Source of the DNA: CAYVQU01 sp964453155
Lineage (GTDB): Bacteria > Chloroflexota > Anaerolineae > Anaerolineales > UBA11858
Assembly: GCA_964453155.1 (NCBI GenBank)
Contig: CAYVQU010000136.1
Location: forward strand, 1 to 14,662
Length of the DNA: 14,662 bases
Reading direction: 5' to 3'
Shown: positions 7,195-14,618 of the stretch, in pieces
Layout: the number at the start of each line of letters is the position of its first letter
Position numbering within the stretch: the stretch's first letter is position 1
Position numbers and translations under genes: made by a program
Notes under the pieces: model-generated
What the model was told of the DNA's origin: nothing
What the model saw: the letters and a program-made list of their open reading frames with translations, nothing else
Database searches by the model: none

Positions 7195-8805
7195 ATGAAA
7201 AAGATAATTCCAACCCTGATCATTTTTTTGAGCCTGAGCATGTACCTCACCGCGTGCTCATTATTAACCGATCTTCAGGAACTGGATTCCGAATCAAGTG
7301 AGGCTGAATCAGACGTCATAGCTGATCAAGAAGAAGTGGGCGGCGAAGCTGTTCTCGATGAGGCCAACCCAGCCGAAAACGTAGGTGGAGAAGCTGAAAC
7401 TGTGGCCGCAGTTACCGGAAATTATTCCGTTGTCGCCACTGGACAGCAATACTGTTATTCTGATGTCGGGACTATTCCGTGTCCGGCGGAGGGAGAAAAT
7501 TTCTTCGGTCAGGATGCTCAATACCCCGGCAACACTCCCCAATATGTAGATAACGGTGATGGTACGGTATCTGACCTTGTTACCGGTTTGATGTGGCAAC
7601 AGGACCCCGGGGCTAAGATGACTTATGAGGCCGCGCGTAATGGGGCTGCCGGCTTCAACTTGGCCGGTCACTCCGATTGGCGGCTGCCCTCCATCAAGGA
7701 GTTATACTCGTTGATCCAGTTTTCGGGGATTGACCCGGCGGCTTGCCCAACTGCTGACAATTGTCCAGATTTACTCCCGTTTATTAATGCGGATATTTTC
7801 ATTTTTAATTATGGGAATGTAGATGCAAATGAACGCTTGATCGACGCCCAATATCTTTCGAGCACTGAATATGTTGTCCAAACCGTGGGGCCGAAACTCG
7901 TTTTTGGAGTTAATTTTGCTGATGGACGCATAAAAGGGTATCCAGCAGGCCCAGGTGGACCAGATGAAAAGCAATTTTTTGCCCGGTATGTCCGTGATAA
8001 TCCGGAATATGGAAAAAACCAATTCTTGGATAACGCCGATGGCACCATCACCGATCAAAGTACCGGGTTGATGTGGATGCAATCGGATAGTCTGACTGGT
8101 TATTATTGGGGCGAAGCCCTGGCTTATTGCGAAAATCTTGATTGGGCCGGATACTCGGATTGGCGCCTGCCCGCTGCTAAAGAGCTGCACAGTATTGTAG
8201 ATTATGCTCGTTCACCCGATACGACCAATTCTGCCGCGATTGCATCGATTTTTAGTAGCTCATCATTAGCAAATGAAGCTGGGAACCCAGATTTTCCGTT
8301 TTATTGGTCGAGTACCTCACTTGTCAATCGAGTTAATGGGGGGGTAGCCGCCGTTTATCTTTCGTTTGGGCGCGCAATGGGGTATCTGCAAGATCAATGG
8401 CAAGATGTCCATGGTGCCGGTGCCCAACGCGCTGATCCGAAATCTGGTGACCCGGCCGATTTCCCGACCGGTCGCGGCCCTCAGGGAGACGCTGTCCGGA
8501 TAAAAAATTATGCCCGATGTGTCCGGGAGGGGGTTATGGGCGCGGTGGTGGTGGGTGGTAATACCGACCCCCTGATCTTAAGCCCAGGAGATTTACCCAC
8601 CAGCGAAGAAATCCAAGATCAACTCCCGGCTGAAGGTGAGCAGCCCCAGTTACCACCCAATGAAGCAGTTGAGGCCTGTTCGGATCTTGCAGCGGGGGCT
8701 GAGTGTTCTTTCAATGGTCCTACCGGAACAGTAAATGGCACCTGTCGTGATCTGATGGGCCAATTGGCTTGTGCTCCGAATCTGGGGTTGCCGGGCTTGC
8801 CATAA
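7195..8805 (+). CDS. Lipoprotein with two DUF1566 (Lcl C-terminal-like) domains
   Basis: The 536-residue product begins with a lipoprotein signal peptide (lipobox LTAC, lipidated Cys21) and an acidic, low-complexity linker to about residue 70. Two DUF1566 units follow. Unit 1 has NGDGTVSDLVTGLMWQ at 119-134 and SDWRLPSIKEL at 160-170. Unit 2 has NADGTITDQSTGLMWMQ at 280-296, SDWRLPAAKEL at 321-331, YWSST at 370-374 and a closing ARCVREG at 440-446. The C-terminus holds a small four-cysteine module (Cys495, 504, 518, 527), possibly with two disulfides. DUF1566 occurs in surface proteins such as the Legionella collagen-like adhesin Lcl, so a cell-surface binding role is plausible but unproven. 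AAGGAG at 7182-7187 sets the start. It is the second gene of a two-gene operon. Confidence 0.93.
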   Translation: MKKIIPTLIIFLSLSMYLTACSLLTDLQELDSESSEAESDVIADQEEVGGEAVLDEANPAENVGGEAETVAAVTGNYSVVATGQQYCYSDVGTIPCPAEGENFFGQDAQYPGNTPQYVDNGDGTVSDLVTGLMWQQDPGAKMTYEAARNGAAGFNLAGHSDWRLPSIKELYSLIQFSGIDPAACPTADNCPDLLPFINADIFIFNYGNVDANERLIDAQYLSSTEYVVQTVGPKLVFGVNFADGRIKGYPAGPGGPDEKQFFARYVRDNPEYGKNQFLDNADGTITDQSTGLMWMQSDSLTGYYWGEALAYCENLDWAGYSDWRLPAAKELHSIVDYARSPDTTNSAAIASIFSSSSLANEAGNPDFPFYWSSTSLVNRVNGGVAAVYLSFGRAMGYLQDQWQDVHGAGAQRADPKSGDPADFPTGRGPQGDAVRIKNYARCVREGVMGAVVVGGNTDPLILSPGDLPTSEEIQDQLPAEGEQPQLPPNEAVEACSDLAAGAECSFNGPTGTVNGTCRDLMGQLACAPNLGLPGLP

Positions 8806-8827
8806 ATAGCCTTCGGGTTTATCACAC

Positions 8828-8861
8828 ACAGGAGTACGAAATTTCGTACTCCTGTTTTTTT
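8828..8861 (+). terminator. Rho-independent terminator of the DUF1566 operon
   Basis: A perfect 28-base palindrome (8828-8855, core GGAGTACGAAA) is followed by seven T residues (8855-8861). It lies 22 bases after the stop of the DUF1566 lipoprotein gene and separates that operon from the next lipoprotein gene. Confidence 0.92.
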
Positions 8862-8920
8862 GTAGCTTGATCGGTTAAAATGATAAAAAAAACCAAAAAT
8901 ATCTAAATATTGGAGATCGT

Positions 8921-11032
8921 ATGCGAAAACAACCAATAAGTAAATTGAATTTGTTCGGCGTTCTACTCTTGTTGATCGGTCTGGTATTGAGCGCTTGTGG
9001 CGATGATGAATACTATGAAGATGATTATTATGAACCGGAGGCTGGAGAGATCCAAGCCAAAGAACCGCCTGAGACGGAATCCACGGTTTCTGGAAATTTG
9101 GGTGGAGAAGAGGTCTATCTCGAAATTATCAATGAAACCGATTACGAGTTATGTGGTTACTTAGCCGCGCCTGACGATGCTGTTGAGTTTACCGATGAGC
9201 ATATATTTTCAGAAGAATATCTGGCTCCCGGAGAAAGTTTCGAGTTTTATGATTTGGAGGTTGGAGAATTTTATTTGGCCGCCTTCGATTGTGATGAGTA
9301 TGAAATTGTGGTCGAACCAGTCTATGTGGATTATCAGGCCGGCTCGTTGGTTTGGTATGTCGGCTATGAGGTTGAGTATGTGGGTGGAGAAACCGCCAGT
9401 GTCTCTGAGAATGCGGCAGTAGCTGAAGCACAACTAGAAGATTCCACCGAATCCAAGGACAGCAGCACCGATACGAATCATTCGACCGGAACATCTCCCG
9501 GTGAAACGGATATCGGTTTCCGTCCAAACACCGATGGTTTTCGGTTCGAGAATTATGGCAACGAATCGGTTTCATCTAATCTCACCCCCGTTGAAATACA
9601 GCGCATGTTTGGCGATCAGGTCTGTGCCAGCCAGGCCGGTGGTGAGTGTATTCTGACTCCGCCAGCCAAACAATGGATGAAAGAGGTTAACGAATATATG
9701 GATGGTGGTCACTGTGAGGGGATGGCTGTCCTGAGTTTGTTGATATATATCGATGAAATTGATCCGAATCAGTTTGGGGGCGCGACTGCTCATCAACTTT
9801 CATTGAACAACCAGGCTTTACAACGGGAGATTGCGTATTGGTGGGCGACTCAGGCAACCAATCCTGCGACCTCTGTCCGGATTGACGCTTCGCCGCGCGC
9901 GGTGGTGGATGCCTTGATAGAGACTTATACCGCTTATCCTGCCGCAGATGAATCCTGGGTGATGGGCATCTATATGCCCGATTGGAGTGGGGGCCATGCC
10001 ATCACTCCCTTTGCAGTCGAAGATGTTGGTGATGGGTTATACAATATTTTGGTTTATGACAACAATTGGCCGGACCAAATCCGAAAAGTCGAGGTCGATT
10101 ATGAAGCGAATACCTGGTCATATCAGGCTGCGACCAACCCTAATGAACCCGAGTCCCTCTATGAGGGTGATCAAAGCACCCAAAGTCTAGAAATCATGGG
10201 GCTTTCCAAACGGTTGGTGCAGCAGGATTGTGATTTTTGTCTTGATAGTGGTCAAGGTAATCTGCTCAAAGGGCGCGGTTTGGCCGCCGCGGCGCAAGCC
10301 TACAATCAAATTTGGCTGACTGGACAGGCGGATTTATTGATCACCACCAGCGATGGGAAAAAACTAGGATTTGATGGAGATGCGTTTGTCAACGAAATTC
10401 CGGGGGCCAAAACCCAGAATATGAAATTTGGCCTGGATATTTGGGACCTCAACAATGAACCGGTGTATTACATCCCTCTCGGTGTGGAATTTTCGATAAA
10501 AGTTGATGCCAGTCGGGTAACCGAAGGGATCACTTCTAATGTGGCAATGATTGGCCCTGGCTATGATTTGGTTATCGCCGACCTATATCTCGATCCTGGC
10601 GAAGCCGATGTCATCTCAGTATCCCCCGATGGCAGTCGCCTAGCCTACAGTACCGAGTACAACGACGCGCCCGATATGATCTTTGGAGTTGAAACCCTAG
10701 ACGCGGATTACGAATTTATCATCGCCGCATTGGATATTGAAGCCGGCGCCGAATTTGTCATCGAGTTGGACATTACCAATGGCCTTTTGAGTATCAATAC
10801 CGATAACACCACTGAATATGGTACCTATGAAATTGTCATGGACCGGATTGATGAAGATGGCGAATCCTGGTTCCAAAACGATGATATCTACCTGGAGCCC
10901 GGTGACACCGCTTACCTGTTGTTCGAAGAGTGGGAAGGCCCGGGCACCAGTATGTTCATCGATATCGATTACGACAGTGATGGGGAGATAGACGAATCCA
11001 TTGAGTTGGTTGACGAATACGGCCAAAACTGA
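8921..11032 (+). CDS. Acidic lipoprotein with a papain-like (C39/transglutaminase-type) Cys-His-Asp domain
   Basis: The 703-residue product has a lipoprotein signal (lipobox LSAC, Cys26) and then a striking acidic tyrosine-rich stretch (residues 28-40). Residues 62-155 look like a small beta domain. After a Ser/Thr-rich linker (160-195), residues 245-400 contain GGHCEGMA (Cys265), GGHAITPFAVED (His359) and LVYDNNWPD (Asp380, Asn381-382). This is the order and spacing of a papain-fold hydrolase, so an extracytoplasmic peptidase, amidase or transpeptidase is likely. Residues 480-703 form a beta-rich region ending in a DxDxDGxxD calcium-loop motif at 683-691. GGAG at 8912-8915 sets the start. 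Strong terminators on both sides make it a single-gene unit. I do not know a named homologue, and the catalytic assignment is from motifs only. Confidence 0.88.
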   Translation: MRKQPISKLNLFGVLLLLIGLVLSACGDDEYYEDDYYEPEAGEIQAKEPPETESTVSGNLGGEEVYLEIINETDYELCGYLAAPDDAVEFTDEHIFSEEYLAPGESFEFYDLEVGEFYLAAFDCDEYEIVVEPVYVDYQAGSLVWYVGYEVEYVGGETASVSENAAVAEAQLEDSTESKDSSTDTNHSTGTSPGETDIGFRPNTDGFRFENYGNESVSSNLTPVEIQRMFGDQVCASQAGGECILTPPAKQWMKEVNEYMDGGHCEGMAVLSLLIYIDEIDPNQFGGATAHQLSLNNQALQREIAYWWATQATNPATSVRIDASPRAVVDALIETYTAYPAADESWVMGIYMPDWSGGHAITPFAVEDVGDGLYNILVYDNNWPDQIRKVEVDYEANTWSYQAATNPNEPESLYEGDQSTQSLEIMGLSKRLVQQDCDFCLDSGQGNLLKGRGLAAAAQAYNQIWLTGQADLLITTSDGKKLGFDGDAFVNEIPGAKTQNMKFGLDIWDLNNEPVYYIPLGVEFSIKVDASRVTEGITSNVAMIGPGYDLVIADLYLDPGEADVISVSPDGSRLAYSTEYNDAPDMIFGVETLDADYEFIIAALDIEAGAEFVIELDITNGLLSINTDNTTEYGTYEIVMDRIDEDGESWFQNDDIYLEPGDTAYLLFEEWEGPGTSMFIDIDYDSDGEIDESIELVDEYGQN

Positions 11033-11060
11033 GATCCGGTAATACTAAAAAAATATTTCA

Positions 11061-11094
11061 GATCCCCGGCAGCTTGCTGCCGGGGATCTTCTTT
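11061..11094 (+). terminator. Strong intrinsic terminator after the papain-like lipoprotein gene
   Basis: Positions 11061-11072 and 11077-11088 form a perfect 12-bp GC-rich stem (GATCCCCGGCAG) with a CTTG tetraloop, followed by TTCTTT. An A-rich tract precedes it at 11047-11053, so it may also stop transcription arriving on the minus strand. It isolates the following polyphosphate polymerase operon, which must have its own promoter in 11095-11174; I see no convincing -35/-10 pair there. Confidence 0.9.
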
Positions 11095-11174
11095 ACTGAA
11101 CGCATACCACTTCTTAATAACTTCTAAACAACTTTTTGTCATACTTACTCCAAGCTCAAATGATGGAGAAAGAT

Positions 11175-12026
11175 ATGACCTTCCTGACCTCACTAAAAAC
11201 CCACCATCGCTTTTCACCCGACGCAGACCAACGATATCGTCAATGGCGGTTACAGGCTGAACTGGTGGCCACCGGTATCGGTGCGATATTGAAAGATTAC
11301 CAACCGATTTCTCTCAACGAGATGGAAGGCGTGGCCCTCCTTAACCGCACCGATACCAAGTTTGTCTTACATGTGGACCAACTCGCTCAAGTTTTGCAGC
11401 ATCTTGGGGGGCAATATCGAGTTCTAGAAATATCTCACCGCCGGTTGCATGCCTATCACAATATCTATTTCGAGACTCCTAATTTCACCCTTTTCGACCA
11501 GCATCATCGCGGCCAGCGTGATCGTTTCAAAGTTCGCTGTCGTCAATACGTTGATTCAGGACTAAATTATCTCGAAATTAAGCGGAAAAATAATCTGAAC
11601 CGGACGATTAAGAGCCGGCTAAAAACGATTGAATTCGTCGAGGATTTAAGCCCCTACCACGCTGAATTCTTACAGGACTATTACCCCTACTCCCCGCACC
11701 CTCTCGCCCCGGTTCTCTGGAATGACTTCCAACGGATGACCTTGGTCAGCACCCAGTCGGTCGAGCGTTTGACCCTCGATATCAACCTGGGTTTCTCCAA
11801 TGGTTGGAACCAGATGGGGTTGCCAGGAATTGCGGTGGCTGAAGTTAAGCAAGACGGTTTCTCTATTCACTCTGATTTCATGGCTCAAATGCGATCCTGG
11901 GCGATCCCCCCCCAACGTTTTAGTAAATATTGTATGGGAGTTACTTTGTTTTACCCGGATATCAAAGCCAATTATTTTAAACCTCGCACAATGTTGGTCG
12001 ATCGTCTGATCCAAATGGGAGCGTAG
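11175..12026 (+). CDS. VTC-domain polyphosphate polymerase
   Basis: The product (283 residues from the chosen start) is a stand-alone VTC catalytic domain, the fold that makes inorganic polyphosphate from ATP in yeast Vtc4 and in bacterial homologues. Expected tunnel residues are visible: RTDTKF (Arg58, Lys62), the basic strand GQRDRFKVRCRQY (113-125), LEIKRKNNLNR (Glu134, Lys136, Lys138), ERLTLD (Glu197, Arg198), AEVKQDG (Glu223, Lys225) and FSKYCMG (Lys251). The frame is open upstream to a TTG at 11136, but ATG 11175 has GGAG at 11165-11168 with a 6-base spacer and is the better start. No membrane segment or signal is present, so it is cytoplasmic. The DUF4956 membrane protein and CotH lipoprotein genes follow in the same direction, a known recurring neighbourhood. 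Confidence 0.92.
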   Translation: MTFLTSLKTHHRFSPDADQRYRQWRLQAELVATGIGAILKDYQPISLNEMEGVALLNRTDTKFVLHVDQLAQVLQHLGGQYRVLEISHRRLHAYHNIYFETPNFTLFDQHHRGQRDRFKVRCRQYVDSGLNYLEIKRKNNLNRTIKSRLKTIEFVEDLSPYHAEFLQDYYPYSPHPLAPVLWNDFQRMTLVSTQSVERLTLDINLGFSNGWNQMGLPGIAVAEVKQDGFSIHSDFMAQMRSWAIPPQRFSKYCMGVTLFYPDIKANYFKPRTMLVDRLIQMGA

Positions 12027-12035
12027 AAAAAATTT

Positions 12036-12088
12036 TTGGTTAGTTGGATAGTTTGTCGGGTAAACGAACAAACTATCCAACTAACCAA
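12036..12088. repeat. Perfect 21-bp inverted repeat between the polymerase and DUF4956 genes
   Basis: Positions 12036-12056 and 12068-12088 are perfect reverse complements around an 11-base loop (12057-12067). The arm is built of near-tandem 8-mers (GGTTAGTT, GGATAGTT). The hairpin starts 9 bases after the polymerase stop and ends five bases before the AGGAG of the next gene. No U-tract follows on the plus strand, so it is not a normal plus-strand terminator; on the minus strand AAAAATTTTTT follows. Roles in mRNA stability, expression ratio or as a palindromic mobile element are possible. Confidence 0.85.
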
Positions 12089-12104
12089 CCATCAGGAGCA
12101 CAAA

Positions 12105-12677
12105 ATGGATACACTCACCGAAATTTTACTCAACTTTGGTTTCAATTTCCTGGTCGTTTTGATCATTGTCCGATTTATTTATTACCCGCAGACGCGCGAT
12201 AAAGCTTATGTTTTCACTTTCTTTGCGTTCAACACCATTATCTTTTTCGTAATCGGTTTACTCAGCAGCATCAACTTAAGTGTCGGGTTCGGTTTTGGTT
12301 TGTTTGCCATCTTCTCAGTTTTGCGCTACCGCACCAACCCCATTCCAATCCGCGAAATGACCTACATTTTTATCATCATCGCCCTTCCTGTGATGAATTC
12401 CATCCTCCTAAGCGAAAACGGTTTTGCCGCCATCGGGATTGCCAACCTGATCATCATCCTGGTGCTCTATATTGTCGAGCAAGGTTGGGGTTTCCAATAC
12501 TTAGATCATCAAACGATCCAATATGAAAAAATCGAACTCATCAAACCTGAAAACCGCCAGCTCTTGCTCGAAGATTTACACCAACGAACCGGATTAACCA
12601 TTAAAAAAATCGAAATCGGTTGTATCGACTTCTTAAAAGATACGGCTAAAATCGAAGTATTTTATGAAGAGGTCTAA
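12105..12677 (+). CDS. DUF4956 family integral membrane protein
   Basis: The chosen start gives 190 residues: ATG 12105 has AGGAG at 12094-12098 with a 6-base spacer. The longer frame from TTG 12036 would run through the inverted repeat and is not supported. Residues 9-28, 36-72 (probably two segments), 86-103 and 107-125 are hydrophobic, giving about five membrane helices. The conserved family block FAIFSVLRYRTNPIPIREMTYIF is at 67-89, and a 60-residue soluble tail (130-190) closes the protein. The biochemical role of DUF4956 is not established. Its repeated neighbourhood with VTC-type polyphosphate polymerases suggests a membrane partner that anchors the polymerase or moves its product; that is inference. 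The stop codon overlaps the left arm of the next spacer hairpin. Confidence 0.92.
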   Translation: MDTLTEILLNFGFNFLVVLIIVRFIYYPQTRDKAYVFTFFAFNTIIFFVIGLLSSINLSVGFGFGLFAIFSVLRYRTNPIPIREMTYIFIIIALPVMNSILLSENGFAAIGIANLIIILVLYIVEQGWGFQYLDHQTIQYEKIELIKPENRQLLLEDLHQRTGLTIKKIEIGCIDFLKDTAKIEVFYEEV

Positions 12678-12731
12678 AGGGTCCTAATTGTCAAACGGGT
12701 CGAGAAGTCCGACCAATCTTAACCCTTTAGA
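12673..12731. repeat. Nested inverted repeat in the DUF4956-CotH spacer
   Basis: TCTAAAGGGT (12673-12682) and ACCCTTTAGA (12722-12731) form a perfect 10-bp outer stem, and GGTCG/CGACC (12698-12702, 12710-12714) a 5-bp inner stem with a 7-base loop. The left arm includes the stop codon of the DUF4956 gene. The right arm ends nine bases before the GGAG of the CotH gene. No U-tract follows, so it is more likely an mRNA structure than a terminator. Confidence 0.65.
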
Positions 12732-12749
12732 TCACCAATGGAGTTAGCC

Positions 12750-14447
12750 ATGAAAACTAAGCCAATCTTTTCTATCTTAATAATTGGATTATTCTTGTTT
12801 ACCGCGTGCAATCCAGGGATCGTGTTCGGTGCGGAACAAGTTCTTCCAGTCGAACCCAAACCCTACCTGGAAATTGAAAGTGATACTGATCAACTTCAGG
12901 CTGAACCGGCCCCCGCGGCTGATCTCCCGATCGCAGCTGAGCAAAAAGAACCCGCTCAGCCGGAGGTCGCAGCGCCAGCTGATGAAAATGACACCATTTC
13001 TGTCGAATCCGAGAATCGGCCTGTGAGTTGGTCAGACGAAACGCACAGCAAGTCGGCCGATCCTAACTTTGAGGTTGTTTTTCCCCAAGATGAGGTCAAC
13101 CGCCTCGATATCTCCATTGACTCGGCAAACTGGGCTGCAATGATGGCCGATATGACCTCCATTTATGGTGAGTTTGGCTCTCGGCCGCGGGGTGGACTCA
13201 TGGGGGGCGGGGTCCGTCCTGGGAATGGGAATCCGCCCGAAGGTGGGCCGGGGGCGTTCCCCAATCCCCTAGCTGAGGGCGATGGTCCCCAAGGTGGTGG
13301 AAATTTCCAGGGTCCGGGTGGTATTGGTGGGGGGACTTTAGAAGGCGACGAATACAACCCGATCTGGGTACCTGCCACCGTTGAATTCGAAGGGGATACC
13401 TGGGAATATGTTGGGGTTCGTTTTAAAGGCAATTCATCCCTCAAGTCATCTTGGGGGAGTGGCAATCTAAAACTACCGTTCAAGCTGGATTTTGATGAAT
13501 TTGAAGATGATCACCCCGAAATTGACGACCAACGCTTTTACGGTTTCAAACAATTGACTCTCTCTAGCAACTTTATGGATAGTTCTTTCTTACGCGAAAA
13601 AGTTGCAGCAGACATTTTCCGGGAGGCTGGGATTGCTGCCGCCCATACCGCGTTCTATCAAGTGTATGTCGATTATGGGGCAGGCCCAGTGTATTTTGGC
13701 CTGTACACTATGGTAGAAGTGGTTGATGACACTGTGATTGAAGAACAATTTTCTGACGACAATGGCAACGTCTATAAACCGCATGGAACTGGAGCTAGTT
13801 TTGCCGCCAGATCATTCTCGACTGAGTTTTTCGACAAGGAAACCAACGAAGCTGAAGCGGACTGGAGTGATATCGAAGCCCTCTACCGCATCTTGCACGC
13901 GGATTTGCGCATGACGAATCCGGCTCAGTGGCGAGCAGAATTAGAGTCGGTTTTTGATGTCCCCACCTTCCTAAATTGGCTGGCCGTCAACACCGCTATC
14001 CAGAATTGGGATACTTACGGGATCATGTATCATAATTACTACTTGTACCACAATCCTGAGACCGGCCTGTTGACCTGGATCCCCTGGGATAATAACGAGG
14101 CTTTCAAAGAAGGTAACCGGCGCGCGGTTTTGTCATTTGATATGAGCACTGTTAGTGATCAGTGGCCGCTGATCAGTTATCTCTTGGCCGATCCAGTCTA
14201 TGAAGCCCTATACATTGACTATGTCGCCGAAGTGATCAACGGACCTTTCAACCCTGATGAATTAAAAGTGCAATATCAGGAATTTCATGATTTGATTGCA
14301 CCCTACGTCGTTGGCCCACATGGTGAAATTGATGGATACACTCACCTCGGTAATGAGGTTGCCTTTGAAAATTCTGTGGCAAATTTAATTCAACACGCCT
14401 TTAGCCGGTATAAGGCTGCCCAGGCCTATCTTCGTTCAGTTGATTAA
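12750..14447 (+). CDS. CotH kinase family lipoprotein
   Basis: The frame opens at ATG 12738, but GGAG at 12740-12743 with a 6-base spacer points to ATG 12750, giving 565 residues and a clean lipoprotein signal (FTAC, Cys20). An acidic, Pro/Ala-rich linker runs to about residue 105. The CotH fold follows: VGVRFKGNSS at 221-230, KLPFKLDFDEF at 241-251, GLYTMVEVVDD at 317-327, GNVYKP at 339-344, a catalytic-type NWDTY (Asp421) and the metal-site-like PWDNNEAF (Asp447). A Gly/Pro-rich insertion of about 55 residues (144-200) interrupts the N-terminal part. CotH of Bacillus phosphorylates spore coat proteins; this homologue is exported, so its phosphate donor and target are open. It is the last gene of the VTC-DUF4956-CotH operon. 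Confidence 0.92.
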   Translation: MKTKPIFSILIIGLFLFTACNPGIVFGAEQVLPVEPKPYLEIESDTDQLQAEPAPAADLPIAAEQKEPAQPEVAAPADENDTISVESENRPVSWSDETHSKSADPNFEVVFPQDEVNRLDISIDSANWAAMMADMTSIYGEFGSRPRGGLMGGGVRPGNGNPPEGGPGAFPNPLAEGDGPQGGGNFQGPGGIGGGTLEGDEYNPIWVPATVEFEGDTWEYVGVRFKGNSSLKSSWGSGNLKLPFKLDFDEFEDDHPEIDDQRFYGFKQLTLSSNFMDSSFLREKVAADIFREAGIAAAHTAFYQVYVDYGAGPVYFGLYTMVEVVDDTVIEEQFSDDNGNVYKPHGTGASFAARSFSTEFFDKETNEAEADWSDIEALYRILHADLRMTNPAQWRAELESVFDVPTFLNWLAVNTAIQNWDTYGIMYHNYYLYHNPETGLLTWIPWDNNEAFKEGNRRAVLSFDMSTVSDQWPLISYLLADPVYEALYIDYVAEVINGPFNPDELKVQYQEFHDLIAPYVVGPHGEIDGYTHLGNEVAFENSVANLIQHAFSRYKAAQAYLRSVD

Positions 14448-14482
14448 GCTCAATGCAGCGAAACCAGGAATTTCAACCTTGC

Positions 14483-14513
14483 GGTGACTGTCATTTACAA
14501 AGTGACAGTCACC
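14483..14513. terminator. Hairpin downstream of the CotH gene
   Basis: GGTGACTGTCA (14483-14493) and TGACAGTCACC (14503-14513) pair perfectly over 11 bp. The stem can grow to 14 bp with one G-T pair, leaving an ACA loop. It lies 35 bases after the CotH stop. The following bases are TGAAAAATTTAAGG, so there is no U-tract on the plus strand; it is either a 3' stabilising structure or a weak terminator. On the minus strand a TTTTT run precedes rather than follows it. Confidence 0.6.
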
Positions 14514-14618
14514 TGAAAAATTTAAGGAATGCAATTCCACTTGGCCTCCATTTACTAATGAAACTCTCAGTTCGATTATTTCTGCCATATGCTAAAAAGA
14601 TAATAAATATTTCACTAC

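Noticed and set aside
7771..8190. Minus-strand frame of 139 codons
   Set aside because: It is antisense to the DUF1566 lipoprotein gene and has no domain or promoter.
11136..11174. Upstream extension of the polyphosphate polymerase to TTG 11136
   Set aside because: GGAG six bases before ATG 11175 marks the better start, and the extra 13 residues add no family sequence.
11670..12080. Minus-strand frame of 136 codons
   Set aside because: It is antisense to the VTC catalytic domain and begins inside the inverted repeat.
12036..12104. Upstream extension of the DUF4956 protein to TTG 12036
   Set aside because: The extension is just translation of the inverted repeat; AGGAG precedes ATG 12105 at ideal spacing.
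12738..12749. ATG 12738 as start of the CotH gene
   Set aside because: The GGAG inside these codons is the ribosome binding site for ATG 12750, which gives a normal lipoprotein signal peptide.
13195..13240. G-run cluster in the CotH gene as a quadruplex element
   Set aside because: The runs follow from glycine codons of the low-complexity insertion and need no separate explanation.
13163..13483. Minus-strand proline-rich frame of 106 codons
   Set aside because: It is the antisense shadow of the glycine-rich insertion in the CotH gene.
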